Below are positions 1 through 11,368 of a stretch of 64,000 bases of DNA, in pieces. The translations under genes were made by a program, and so were the position numbers. The stretch is taken from positions 33,877,548 through 33,941,547 of the forward strand of contig NC_092641.1 of the NCBI RefSeq assembly GCF_039555335.1, in the 5' to 3' direction. This DNA comes from Amphiura filiformis (taxonomy: Eukaryota > Echinodermata > Ophiuroidea > Amphilepidida > Amphiuridae). The notes beneath the pieces are model-generated. The model worked only from the letters and a program-made list of their open reading frames with translations, had not been told where the DNA came from and made no database searches. How positions within the stretch are numbered: position 1 is the first letter of the stretch; every line of letters begins with the position of its first letter.

Positions 1-496
1 AGCTTACTATATATTATATATAGGGCCTCTATGATATGTATTTTCAGCATGAATATAGCACATGCCTGTATAGTAAAAAACCCTGCTGAATCTTTTTGTT
101 ATTGGTAGCCTTTTTGTCTCTCTATTGAGGGTAACAACTTCAGTGACAAGCACTGCTTTCCAAGCAGGCCCTCTGATGTATGTATGTTCCATTTTGGTTG
201 GGTTTTGCTTCTTTTTTGCAATACTTTCTCACACATTTGTCCTATTGCGTTGTAATTTTGAACATTGATAGGGGAAAGTGCATTGAGCTGCTCCGTGATG
301 GGGGAAAGTGCTAGAGGTCAGCATTGGCAGTAGAGGGCAGTGTTGAATTTGAGCTTGATTAGACTAATTTCAAAATTTGACCTTTGACCCCTTCACTTGG
401 AGCTTTGGGGTCATTAATGTTTGCAAATATGTTTAGATCATATAAGGATAATTCTTGTTGAATTTGAGCTTGATTGGACCAATTTTGAAATTTGAA
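1..496. other. Non-coding AT-rich sequence, no gene seen
   Basis: No convincing coding region or RNA gene. A ~40-bp sequence starting TGTTGAATTTGAGCTTGATT occurs at about 341-380 and again at 456-495, an offset of 115 bp. That equals the period of the satellite that follows, so these may be very degenerate edge units, but sequence similarity to the satellite is weak. Confidence 0.5.
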
Positions 497-800
497 AAAC
501 TGTATGAAAAGTGTATAAAAACTGTATCAAAAGTGTATAAAAACTGTATGAAAAGTGTATAAAAAAACTCAAAAGTGTATAAAAACTGTATCAAAAGTGT
601 ATAAAAACTGTATCAAAAGTGTATCAAAAAACTATCAAAAGTGTATCAAAAAACTATCAAAAGTGTATCAAAAAACTGTATCAAAAGTGTATCAAAAACT
701 ATCAAAAGTGTATCAAAAACTATCAAAAGTGTATCAAAAAAACTGTATCAAAAGTGTATCAAAAACTATATCAAAAAGTGTATCATCAAATGGCATGTAT
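497..800 (+). repeat. Short tandem repeat of TATCAAAA(A)CTG / TATCAAAAGTG
   Basis: Runs of GTATCAAAAGTGTATCAAAA-type words repeat every ~10-20 bp. The word TATCAAAAGTGTATC is the reverse complement of GATACACTTTTGATA, which occurs once in each 115-bp unit of the satellite to the right. The two arrays are therefore sequence-related and inverted relative to each other. Open frames here are low-complexity Ser/Lys/Tyr/Gln products and are not genes. Confidence 0.85.
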
Positions 801-844
801 CAAAAATAGGGCGGTCCTGCTGGCCAGCATTAGAATTGGAACGC

Positions 845-2440
845 TGATTTGATACAGTGACAAATTTGATACACTTTTGATATAATTATGTATAAAATGT
901 GTATGAAATGAAAGGATAAGAATTTCAACGCTAATTTGATACAGTTTAAATTGGAACGCTGATTTCATACAGTGACATATTTGATACACTTTTGATATAA
1001 TTATGTATAAAATGTGTATGAAATGAAAGGATAAGAATTTCAACGCTAATTTGATACAGTTTAAATTGGAACGCTGATTTCATATAGTGGCATATTTGAT
1101 ACACTTTTGATATAAATTATGTATGAAATGTGTATGAAATGAAAGGATAACAATTTCAACGCTAATTTGATACAGTTTAAATTGGAACCCTGATTTGATA
1201 CAGTTACATATTTCATACACTTTTGATATAATTATGTATGAAATGTGTATGAAATGAAAGGATAAAAATTTCAACGCTAATTTGATACAGTTTAAATTGG
1301 AACCCTAATTTGATACAGTTACACATTTCATACACTTTTGATATAATTATGTATGAAATGTGTATGAAATGAAAGGATAAAAATTTGAACGCTAATTTGA
1401 TACAGTTTAAATTGGAACGCTGATTTGATACAGTTACATATTTCATACACTTTTGATATAATTATGTATGAAATGTGTATGAAATGAAAGGATCAAAATT
1501 TCAATGCTAATTTGATACAGTTTAAATTGGGCGCTGATTTGATACAGTAACATATTCGATACACTTTTGATATAAATTATGTATGAAATGTGTATGAAAT
1601 GAAAGGATACGAATTTCAATGCTAATTTGATACAGTTTAAATTGGAACCAAGATTTGATACAGTTACATATTTCATACACTTTTGATATAATTATGTATG
1701 AAATGTGTATGAAATGAAAGGATAAAATTTGAATGCTAATTTGATACAGTTTAAATTGGAACGCTGATTTGATACAGTTACATATTTCATACACTTTTGA
1801 TATAATTATGTATGAAATGTGTATGAAATGAAAGGATAAAAATTTCAACGCTAATTTGATACAGTTTAAATTGGAACGCTGATTTCATACAGTGGCATAT
1901 TTGATACACTTTTGATATAAATTATGTATGAAATGTGTATGAAATGAAAGGATAATAATGTCAACGCTAATTTGATACAGTTTAAATTGGAACCAAGATT
2001 TGATACAGTTACATATTTCATACTCTTTTGATATAATTATGTCTGAAATGTGTATGAAATGAAAGGATAAAATTTGAATGCTAATTTGATACAGTTTAAA
2101 TTGGAACGCTGGTTTGATACAGTTACATATTTCATACACTTTTGATATAATTATGTATGAAATATGTATGAAATGAAAGGATAAAAATTTAAATGCTAAT
2201 TTGATACAATTTAAATTGGAACGCTGATTTGATACAGTAACATATTCAATACACTTTTGATATAAATTGTGTATGAAATGTGTATGAAATGAAAGAATAA
2301 AAATTTCAACACTAATTTGATACAGTTTAAATTGGAACCCTGATTTGATACAGTTACATATTTGATACACTTTTGATATAATTATGTATCAAATATGTAT
2401 GAAATGAAAGGATACATTTCATTTGATACTTTTTTGATAC
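845..2440 (+). repeat. 115-bp satellite array, about 14 units
   Basis: The landmark GAAATGAAAGGATAA recurs at 911, 1026, 1142, 1257, 1372, 1487, 1602, 1717, 1831, 1947, 2062, 2176, 2292 and 2407, a spacing of 114-116 bp. Each unit carries GATACAGTTTAAATTGGAAC, then GATACACTTTTGATATA, then ATGTATGAAATGTGTATGAA. Units differ by scattered substitutions. The unit is not a multiple of three, and the minus-strand open frames it contains are simple by-products of few stop codons. Confidence 0.92.
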
Positions 2441-2612
2441 ATTATCTTGGCACTTGATACACTTTTGATATGTATAAAATGTGTATGCAATGTTAATTTG
2501 ATACAGTTTTGATACATAAAAGTGTATGAAATGAGGGTTCCAATTCAAATACTTTTTATTTCATACATTTTTCATACGTATCAAAAGTGGTGTATCAAAA
2601 GTGTATCAAATT
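2441..2612. repeat. Degenerate right edge of the 115-bp satellite
   Basis: Mixed-orientation words TTTTGATACA, TTTCATAC and GTATCAAAAGTG continue without the regular period. The sequence returns to the TATCAAAAGTGTATCAAA orientation at about 2578-2610, mirroring 497-800 on the left side. Confidence 0.6.
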
Positions 2613-2771
2613 TCAGCCAGGGCATGGAGGTGCCTAATTGAGGTTCACTATAAATTGGGAGCTAGTTGTGATTCAGAAAATGCACTACTTGGTTAACTTG
2701 TTTGTGCATGGTGTGTGCCAATGTTATACTGAAATTTTGAATACAGTTCAATACATTCTGTACATAAAAAT

Positions 2772-2774
<3 letters not shown>

Positions 2775-2802
<28 letters not shown>
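2775..2802 (+). repeat. (TC)14 microsatellite
   Basis: Uninterrupted TC dinucleotide run of 28 bases. Confidence 0.97.
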
Positions 2803-2805
<3 letters not shown>

Positions 2806-3114
2806 GATTTTCAGAGCTCAGATCCCCCAGGATATAAGTTCTGATTGAACACCTGAATGGTCACCTCAAGAAGACGTTCCCCTGCTTTGATGCCCGCTTT
2901 GATGGTGCTGGATAGTGTGCCTGTGATAATATATTGTTGTTTGCAGCATTCTGGTCAACATCAGCCAGGATTGATCATTCATGTCGGCCACCAATCATGT
3001 GGAAGCTGCTGTTGCTGATGAAGTAGACCTGGCCCAGTGTTGATGTGATGGACCCTCCCTAAAAATAACCAATTGCACTACCCCGCCCCCAGAAACTGAT
3101 GAGTCATTGTTATA

Positions 3115-3302
3115 CCAAGAACAGTGGAAACTCATTACAATAAAATCTGCCAACATAAAAATTCCTGATAACACAAAACTTTTCCAGGGTATATACATTA
3201 TATATATCAATTTTCCTGATAAGTGATAACACAAATTCCTGAAATGTGAACTAAAATTCTAGGCCCTGGCACTTTTGGGTTTTAAGATTCCACTGTTCTT
3301 GG
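3115..3302. mobile_element. Short inverted-repeat element (MITE-like), 188 bp
   Basis: The left end CCAAGAACAGTGGAA is matched in inverse complement at the right end (TTCCACTGTTCTTGG). Inside, the word CCTGATAA with ACACAAA is repeated. No coding capacity. No clear target duplication was seen. Confidence 0.7.
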
Positions 3303-3357
3303 AATTGCTATGAATGCTGTTGCTGTCAGGGGTGGTGCCAGCATTCGAAATAGGGCC

Positions 3358-3472
3358 GGCCATTGGCCTGTAACTTTTTGGCCTGGCCAGTAACTTTTCT
3401 GACTGGCATCTAGTTGCCGGCCCGGCTGGCGGTAACTTTTAAGGTCAAGCCCGGCTGGCCTGTAACTTTTGA
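3358..3472 (+). repeat. Minisatellite with TGTAACTTTT core
   Basis: Four imperfect copies of a GC-rich unit, GGCCTGGCC / CGGCTGGC followed by (TG/G)TAACTTTT. It lies between a GGGGTGGTGCCAG motif at about 3334 and the C-tract MITE that follows. Confidence 0.65.
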
Positions 3473-3488
3473 GGCATATTTGAACACT

Positions 3489-3948
3489 GGGTGGTGCAAT
3501 AATTATGTGTACCCCGGGGTGGGCAATTTTGAAAATGATCCGCCAAAAATTGCTTGCCCCCCCCCCCCCCCCCCCTTTTGATGTGCCAAAAAACCTTTGC
3601 CCCCCCCCCCCTTTTCATGTGCCAAAAAATCTTTGCCCACCCCTCCTTACACAGCAAAATCTTTGGGAACCTGAATTTAAAACCTTAAATTGTCTTATCA
3701 TATAATGCGAGCAGGAAATTTTGCATATTTTAATGTGTTCCTAACGTTTTCCTACACCTTTTTAGGTCGTAATATAGAAACGGTGCACAAAATATCTGTG
3801 CCAAAAACTGCTTGCCCCCCTTTGACCTGCCAAAATGGCTTGCCCCCCCCCCTTTCGACCTGCCAAAAAATCTTTGCCTCCCCCCTTTGGGCCTGCCAAA
3901 CCCCCCCTATAATTCACCACCGGGGTACACATAATTATTGCACCACCC
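3489..3948. mobile_element. MITE with 29-bp TIRs and internal poly-C minisatellite
   Basis: The left terminus GGGTGGTGCAATAATTATGT continues as GTACCCCGG and is repeated exactly in inverse complement at 3920-3948. The interior is a degenerate tandem array, GCCAAAAA(A)TCTTTGCCCCCC, with C-tracts of 19 (3557-3575) and 12 (3600-3611) bases. Short open frames rich in proline or glycine across the tracts are artefacts. The superfamily is unknown, and no secure TSD is visible. Confidence 0.85.
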
Positions 3949-4252
3949 CTCACAGTCAGGAATAAACTACAATTGTTTTATTTAACTTTTAGATATGTTT
4001 ACCTTTTATAACTTTATTTCCCATGCTGTATGCATGCATTTTACAAAAGCTCACACAAAAGTTTTTCAAATCTTGTGTAGTAGTGGAATAGCCAGTGCCT
4101 AATTTGCATAATTCTAAAATGACAAATTAGCAGGGTGAAATTTCAATGTTGGTCAAACTTAGTTTAAAAAAATACCAATGTATTCCTCTCATCATGACGA
4201 AGTATTTCCTATTCAGTTACAGCAGAAAAGGGCAAATTTTCCCAATGACCTA

Positions 4253-5163
4253 TAGTATAGGGCGCTATGGGGTGATATTTGAGTTAGCATTTCGTCTTGC
4301 TACATTAGTGGAACCAATAATTTTTGACATCCTTACACCTCAAATTATAAAACTTGACTTGGTTCCATTTTTTGCTATGCCCCCTATGCTGCCTAATAGG
4401 GGTCAAAGGTCATAATGGGGCCAAACTGTAAAATTTGTTCTATCATATTGTAATATATCTCATATTGCTAGGAATATAAAAGTCAATTGCCATATTACAC
4501 TAGGGTGCTTTAATAGTTCAGGAGTTTGACCTTAGTTAAGGTCAATGTCAAATATCTCATGCATAGAGGCCAAACTTCAATGCACCGATTCAATCACGCT
4601 TTATCTCATATTACTCCTCTTGACAAACTTTAAATAAGAAAATAATTTGTTTGAGAAATGTTTGACCTCAAAATCGGATGTACATATTTCTATTGGACTT
4701 TGGCTGCATTAAATCTGATGGGGGGCAGGACAATACAAATTGCACCAAAATTATGAATTAAGTATATGTTTGAGATTTCTTATGGGAGTAATTTGACGCC
4801 AGTTTCGAATAAATCGGACCATTTTTAAATTTTGATCTCTGTGAATGAAAATTTTGACATTTGACCTATTCGGCCTAATAACTCCTGAACTAAGCACTGT
4901 AGAAAAATATGACAACTGACTTTTTTATTTCCTGTAATGAGAAGAACAATTTGAGATACATAACAACATGATGGGACTGTTTTTTAAAACTTAAAACTTA
5001 AAAGTTTTGGCCCCACTGTGACCTTCGAACCTCGTAGGAAAAACAAAAAGAAAAGAAAAAAATGGAACCAATCAAATTTTCATCCTTTCAGGTTAAGGAT
5101 GTCAAAAAACATTGGTTCCACTAATGTAGCAAAAGAAAATCCCAAACCCATAGTGCCCTATAC
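4253..5163. mobile_element. ~0.9 kb long inverted repeat / foldback element
   Basis: Arms pair around a centre near 4719. GCTACATTAGTGGAACCAAT at 4309 pairs with ATTGGTTCCACTAATGTAGC ending at 5130. ATAGGGCGCTATGG pairs with CCCATAGTGCCCTAT. GGGGTCAAAGGTCATAATGG pairs with the ccactgtgaccttcg region near 5012. AATAGTTCAGGAGT pairs with ACTCCTGAACTA. Identity looks like roughly 70-80%, so this is an old hairpin. No TSD or ORF of note. Confidence 0.75.
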
Positions 5164-5589
5164 AAAGTGTGGCATTATCTTTATAATTATATCCATGCAG
5201 CATATGTGCAAACTATTTTTACTTCAATTGATATATTTAATAAATAAAATTTACCAGAGGAACAATTTCAGACATATTTTCTGTATGTATGTAAGTAGGG
5301 GTGTCTATGTTGGTGTATGTGATAAAATAGATACTATTCCAAAAATATCCCTACTACTGGTACTGAACTCAAACTTATAAACAGCAATGCCAATGATCAT
5401 TGGTTAGGTAGGTCGGTCGGCAATTCTTTAAAAAAAAATTTACACACATTTTAAGCGGTAAATTGCATATGATAAAGGCCTTGGAACTTTTATGTTTTAA
5501 AAATTTTGTTGCAAAACATAAGAAAAAAGTCTAGGGTTGGGCCTATTTTAGGGTCGGTCAGGTTACGCCAATCAAATGATTTTTTAGGC

Positions 5590-5868
5590 CTTAGGGGCTA
5601 TCATTTTCTGCGGAAGGGGGGGTCCAAATATATGGGGATCATAATTTTTTGGAAAGAAAAATTTGGGGGGGGTCATCAAAATTTTGATGACCAAAATGTA
5701 GGGAGTCACTAGATGACCGCAGATAGTGTGTTTATTTTATTCAAAAAGACTGATTTCAATACAATTTTGGCCTGTTAGGGGATGAGGTGTATTGGTGGTT
5801 GGGTGGGGGTCATAAATGCAAATGTAAATTTGGGACCCCCTTTCTGAAAAAAATGATAGCCCCCTTAC
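5590..5868. mobile_element. G-rich MITE, ~280 bp
   Basis: GGGGCTATCATTTT plus a following GGGGGGGTCC at 5594-5628 is mirrored by GGGACCCCC...AAATGATAGCCCCC at 5832-5864. The interior has a perfect 22-bp palindrome at 5671-5692, centred on AAAATTTT. Confidence 0.75.
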
Positions 5869-6487
5869 CCAAGGTTGATTAAAATTCTTCTTGTATCATG
5901 TTTATGGGAAGGGTGAAGAAGGACAATGGAATCAAAATCATCCAGGGGCCATATACATTTTGTTTTATTTCAGGAAATGGTTCTGATTGGGCAAAAACCA
6001 GGCATGAGAATTTTCAGTTTTTAAACTGAATTCAGTTTTTTTCTTAGCCAAAATTTCCACAACTTTATTTAACTTCAGCCTCTTTTTGGTACTTTTTGCC
6101 CAACTTCACACACATTTTTGGTTTTTAAGGAAAGTGTACATGTAGTCGCATGCCTGAAATATTTGCTGGAATATATTTCTGCTATGAAATGCTTCAGTTC
6201 ATGGAAAATCAGTGGCATCCATATGTGACATGGGGTTTGCAATAAATTTGCTTGCTCAGAGCAAATAGCTTAATGCATTTCTGGTAATGCTCAAATCAGT
6301 CACAAATTTCAAAGACTTGGCACATTCTTAGTATTCAAAATCTTGAATACAGGCTAGTTAATTTAGCTCAATATTTAAATATTTTATGTTAATTTTGATT
6401 ATCGCCGGTTATGATAAAGATTAGAAAATGTGAAAAAATAGAATGCAATTAGTCTTTGTACAAGTATTTGGGCTTGATGTCACAGCC

Positions 6488-6987
6488 GGGGGGGGGGGGC
6501 ACTTCAATATGAAATGGATATAGGTGTAGGGCTGGCACTTTCGCATTACGGGGCATTTGGTGAGATCAAAATGTAAAAAATATGGGGTCATTGGGTGAGA
6601 GCATCATGATGATTTTTGGCATTCGGTGAGAGCAAAATGTAAAAAATATGGGGTCATTGGGTGAGAACATGACCTTTTTTTAAATGGAATCTTTGGGTGA
6701 GAGCGAAACAGCGCCACAAAAACCTCGAAAATTTTCTAGTCCTAAATGGCTTCAAATTTCATTGTTTTTTCAAAATAAGTAACAAAATCAGTGATAAATG
6801 AAAGTTGGTGTTCAAATTGAACTTGTATTAGGGTCTTTGGATGACAGATCAAATGGAAAAATGGGGTCTTCGGGTGACAGAGCATGTGTTAAGTAAAAAA
6901 ATATGGGGTCTTTGGGTGACAGCGATGCTGAAAAAGGGGTCTTAACAGCCCTACATACGCGTCACCTCCAAAGTTGGAGTGCCCCCC
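6488..6987. mobile_element. MITE, 500 bp, with a 9-bp target duplication
   Basis: The element starts with a 12-G run then CACTTCAA, and ends in TTGGAGTGCCCCCC. The word GTCACAGCC sits immediately outside both ends (6479-6487 and 6988-6996) as a perfect 9-bp direct repeat. Inside, GTGTAGGGCTG pairs with CAGCCCTACAT. The words TATGGGGTC(A/T)TTGGGTGA(G/C)AG are iterated. The 9-bp TSD is typical of Mutator-like elements, though other superfamilies can overlap. Confidence 0.85.
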
Positions 6988-7085
6988 GTCACAGCCTACA
7001 AAAATGCCCTAAATATGCAAGTATTTTGCCCTTATTTAAAAAAAATAGACCAAATATTAAAATATGATGACTTTCATTACCATTA

Positions 7086-7364
7086 GGGACTGTTCAAAAA
7101 CACTTGTTGGGGGGGGGGGGGCTGATGCAAAAAAAATTTATAGCAAAATTTTTTCGGGCCCCCCTTGTCAGATCTCAAAAATTTCAGGGCCCCCCTTTTT
7201 GACATGAAAATTATGGGTTAACCCCATAGAAAAGCATATAAACTCAATTTTCCCAGGAAAATTTGTGGTCAATTTTTTCAGGGCCCCCCTTAAGAGGGTC
7301 AAAACATTTAAGGCACCCCTCATTTGGCATCAGGCCCCCCTAACAAGTGTTTGTGAATGGTCCC
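7086..7364. mobile_element. MITE, 279 bp, TTA target duplication
   Basis: TIRs GGGACTGTTCAAAAACACTT and, in inverse, AAACACTTGTTAGGGGGG-like sequence extend ~38 bp. TTA flanks both sides (7083-7085 and 7365-7367). The interior carries repeated GGGCCCCCCTT words. No coding capacity. Confidence 0.85.
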
Positions 7365-7438
7365 TTAGAACTAAATGATTATAGGATTTAACTGTTTCAT
7401 TTGGCAAAACAGGATTTTTTAGTTAAACAAATGGTACA

Positions 7439-7726
7439 AGGGTGCAACTTGCTAGACTTGAGTCCGGTCCTCGTTTACGGAGGTTAGGGTTGGGGTAGAG
7501 CAGAGCTGCCAACTCTCCCTCTTTTCGCAGGAGACTCCCTACTTTTAACCCTTCAGAACCCTTAATTTTTGGTCATCTCCCTGAAAAGGAAACGGTTTCG
7601 CCCATTAAGATGTACACATTTTGACAAATCTCCCTGATTGCAACAGGAAATCTCCCTTTTTCAAGATTCAAATATTGGCAGCTCTGGTAGGGCAGTCTTG
7701 TAATAAGACTAGTAGAGTTGCACCCT
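7439..7726. mobile_element. Outer MITE, 288 bp, interrupted by a second element
   Basis: AGGGTGCAACTTGCTAGACTTG at the left is matched by CTAGTAGAGTTGCACCCT at the right in inverse complement. The element at 7501-7686 lies inside it. Confidence 0.7.
7501..7686. mobile_element. Inner MITE, ~186 bp, nested in 7439-7726
   Basis: CAGAGCTGCCAA and TTGGCAGCTCTG form the termini. Next to them are GGTAGAGCA (left) and GGTAGGGCA (right), a possible 9-bp TSD with one mismatch. The interior repeats ATCTCCCT words. Confidence 0.75.
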
Positions 7727-9590
7727 ATTCGGCAATCACTCCAAAAAAATAGTGCTGTATATAGGGAGTAGGATTCAGTGGCCTAACTAGGGGGGACAAG
7801 GGGGGGAGGCAATGTGCCCCGGGCACTACCACTAGGGGGGGGGGGCAACAAATCAGCCTCACTTAAAAAAATATTGAACCTACCATTTGGCATGCATGAG
7901 CATGATTGCAATTTCATGTCTTTTTATCACCCCAGCGTCCAAGATATTCTCGGGTGGGGGTAGGGGCGCCAATTTTGTTTCTTGCCATGGGCGCTATGTA
8001 CTTTGCTTGTATGTATGTACTTCCATGAAAAGATACTGATAAATCTAAATTTGTATTGGTCAAACGTACCTTTTGCTGATTATTTAAAATTTATTGGGTA
8101 AGTGTATCCTGATCAATTATTTTTTCTACAACAAACTTTATTAAATAAATATAAGAATTAATTTGCTGAACAATATTACCTGTTTTTTGGTATGAATTTA
8201 TTTTGTCTCATATGTAGATAAGGTTATCAATTAACTTAAAGCACCATTTTCCCCTTTCCTTTTGCCAGCCATCACTACCCATGGCCAGAGAATTACTTAT
8301 CTAAGTTTGTTTCACAGCAGATATTTATTATTTACCAAATTTCACAAGTCCCTGGTCTGTGACATAAAGTTTGACGTAAAATGTGGGAATTTTCACACAT
8401 GTAATTTTGTGTGCTTTGCCAATTTTGAACTACAGGATACCAGTTTTTTTGCAGTCCTATACATGAATGAACACAATTATTATTTGAGCAGTTATTATTT
8501 TCGTGGTATCTGCATTAAGCGTGAAAAGCACAAATGTTCTGTGAAAATGTCCACGTTTACATTATTCATGTGCCGGGGAATTAATTTTGCCAGGCAAAAA
8601 CTATATGGGATAATGGGAGGCCATATTACAGGCTGTATCAAAATCGAAATGACAGAAATTTATATATTGATTAGGTGATTTTGTGTCTTTTTGTACTTGT
8701 ACTGGAAACTGTTGGGTAACAATCATTTTGATACAGCCTTATAAGGTATACAGGGATGTGCCACTCCAGAGGGTTGATTTCTTGTAAGAAACACCTAAAC
8801 TCAAATCAAAAGTCCCTAAATATGCGTCCCAATTGAAAAATTGTCCAAAACTGTCAAATCAGCAGACTTGTAGTTATAGTACTTGTACTCGAGTGCCAAT
8901 TTCCATGCCCATGGCTCTGTTCCCGTACCCGTGCTCATGCCCTATTTTGGTTTGACTTTCAGACCTGTACCCATACCGTACCCATACTCATGGACTGGGA
9001 GTAGCTTTTGTACCCATATGTTATCCAAAAAAAACCACTAAATACAAACAAAATAATCAAAGTTTCAAAGCATAAGCAAATTTTGGGAGTCATTTTATTT
9101 ATTGCATACACAACATTTTGACTTTTTGATACACAATTGACATCTTCAAAATACATTTAATATCCCAGGCATGGACCTAGACTACTTTCTATTGGTGATT
9201 TGGTTCTGTGGAAGGTAGATGCCCAATTTTCCTAATTTCAGTGGTCTTGGTGTTCGGAAAATTAATATAAGGTGTGCGAAAACCTGTTCTATGGACGGAC
9301 TTGCAAAAAAACAAGTTTCTGCAATAGACTAAATGACCCTAAAATATCACCGAAAGCATAATTGAAAAATAATACCCAGCTGTATTCCATCATACCGTAT
9401 TGAGGCAAAATTTTGGTTAAAACATGCTTTTTTCATGATTTTTATAATTTTGTACCTAAAATGCTTTTACACTATTTTGGGGAGTGAAAATTTATTTATT
9501 TGACAAGAAATGTATATCAATGTATTGAGCTGGATCTTTGAATTAAAAAAGTTCACACCGACTTATTTCTGTGACCCATAGTTTTTGACG
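7727..9590. other. No supported gene; G-tract transposon debris
   Basis: 7780-8000 has long G tracts (for example in CCTAACTAGGGGGG and GGCACTACCACTAG) typical of the MITEs nearby, but I could not pair its ends. A 138-codon open frame at 8262-8678 has no recognisable domain and an unlikely composition. At about 8900-9010 the word GTACCC(A/G)T is repeated several times without a fixed period. Confidence 0.4.
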
Positions 9591-9815
9591 TACCGTAAAA
9601 CCCTGTCTACAAGCATATATAGTATTTTTTATGAAAGCTAAATTAATTCGAAGCAAGCGTAAATATACCAATACAATAGATTGGTCTTAAGATGATACTT
9701 GTTTGTATATGCTTGGATCCGTAATTTATTTGATCAAACTCCATAATGGCGCCTGGATTAATGTAGCTTTCCATCAGAAGCACTCTATATGCTTGTAGAC
9801 GGGGTTTTTACGATA
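9591..9815. mobile_element. MITE, 225 bp, ~50-bp TIRs
   Basis: TACCGTAAAACCCTGTCTAC then AAGCATATA at the left pairs with TATATGCTTGTAGACGGGGT then TTTTACGATA at the right. Pairing continues to GAAAGCT / AGCTTTC. No ORF. Confidence 0.88.
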
Positions 9816-10650
9816 TACCTTCCAGAAAACCATAGGCTATTTCAGCATGAAATACATATTATTTGGATTTTTCCACTTTTATACATGTAAATACATAGAC
9901 CTATAATAGCAGGAAGCCCACAATAACAAGTCCTATGATTAATAAGATCATATCAATGCATTAACACTTTTTATTTCAAATATTTTTTATCATGTAAAAT
10001 TAACTTTTTTGGTCAAAATTAAACAAAATCATCAAAATAATACATTTTACCCAAAATATTGCATCAAGATATAAAGACAAATATTGAATACACATGTGAC
10101 ATGTATTCTCCACACCAAATATGAAGTTCATACTACATGTGACCATCCAGCACAACTGAGCCCTTAAGTCACCAATCATCATTTTTGAGATATTCAACCA
10201 AAATATTCTGCTTGAAATTAGCTTTAAAATGATGTATATCATGTCTATAGTACTTGACATTTAAGTAGTGAAAAATCAATAAAACAGTCAATAAATCCTT
10301 TGTTTCCTATTGTTTATTGTTAAGTTCAATGGAGCATATCTCAATAGTGGCACTGGCGACATCCGAGGTCAGTTGTGGTGGATGGTCACATATTTACTTT
10401 CAAAGTTATGTCTGTTTTAATAATTGCCATTTTTGGTTTTAAAAAAAGGGAAAAAAATCACAAAAACTGCATTTTTCAAACCAAATATCTCAGCTCATGT
10501 CGCTTTTCAGAAATGCCTGCCAGATTAATCAGAAAGATGGGACTCTTCATTTTTGGATAATTTCAACCTGGCTGACACTTTTGCCTAAAAATGATGCACA
10601 AAAAACTAGAGCAGATAGACCGCTGTGATCTTTCTACTATGATCATGCAG
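9816..10650. other. Unannotated AT-rich sequence
   Basis: No gene, RNA or clear repeat could be supported. Short open frames on both strands have no recognisable features. Confidence 0.4.
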
Positions 10651-10900
10651 TTAGGCCAGTAAAAATCAGCCCCAAAATCTCCAAAGGTCAAAATAATTGC
10701 AACATGCATTCTGTTTTCAGAAAATGTTGCTCTTAAGTCTCTTTTTTAACATACTCAAAGTCTACCAAAATCAACCTCTGCGAAAGATGTGTAAAATTGA
10801 CTTTTTCAAAATGGCAGCCAAAATGTCGTAAAATAATAGACAGTTGTGATTTCAATATATATGAGTGTCCATGTGGGAATTGGGTGACATTTTGACCTAC
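10651..10900 (+). repeat. Left arm of long inverted repeat flanking a DIRS fossil
   Basis: TTAGGCCAGTAAAAATCAGC at 10651, AGTCTACCAAAATCAACCTC near 10760 and TTCAAAATGGC near 10805 all recur in inverse complement at 13525, 13430 and 13375. Arms share roughly 70-80% identity and are too diverged for a recent insertion. They may be DIRS inverted terminal repeats or an older foldback into which the DIRS piece inserted. Confidence 0.7.
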
Positions 10901-11368
10901 AAATGCTCTTATGCCCTAACCGTTTCATAAATATTTATTTGTCTGCGTAGTTTTTGTCAAAATTTCAAAATGGCCGCCAAATACGTTCATTATGGGTTGT
11001 GAACACAGACAGGGCAATCGCAATCAACTTTTCACCATAGAAGCTGAATCAGTATGAAAATAGTACATATAAGTTATGATCCACATAATTATTATGTGTA
11101 TCGGATACTTTAGAGTAAATATTTGAATGGTAATTGGATGGACGGTCCTAATATAACATTCAATACAGCGTCGAAAAAATTTCTCCCACAAAGAGCTAGA
11201 GGGTCGATTCTAAAGACCTATAAATCAGGGGTGAATCGAACAGGTGATTTAATAGTCAGTATGACTGCAATATGACTGTAACTTATTTTTACTGTTCCAC
11301 TTGAATAATTCTGGGGACGAGGATAGACTTCGCCGGGTCTCTCACATAGGCTTGAGGATCGCTGATGT

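Noticed and set aside
8262..8678. 138-codon open frame on the plus strand
   Set aside because: No recognisable domain; composition rich in Cys/Phe/Tyr typical of AT-rich non-coding DNA; no splice or promoter context.
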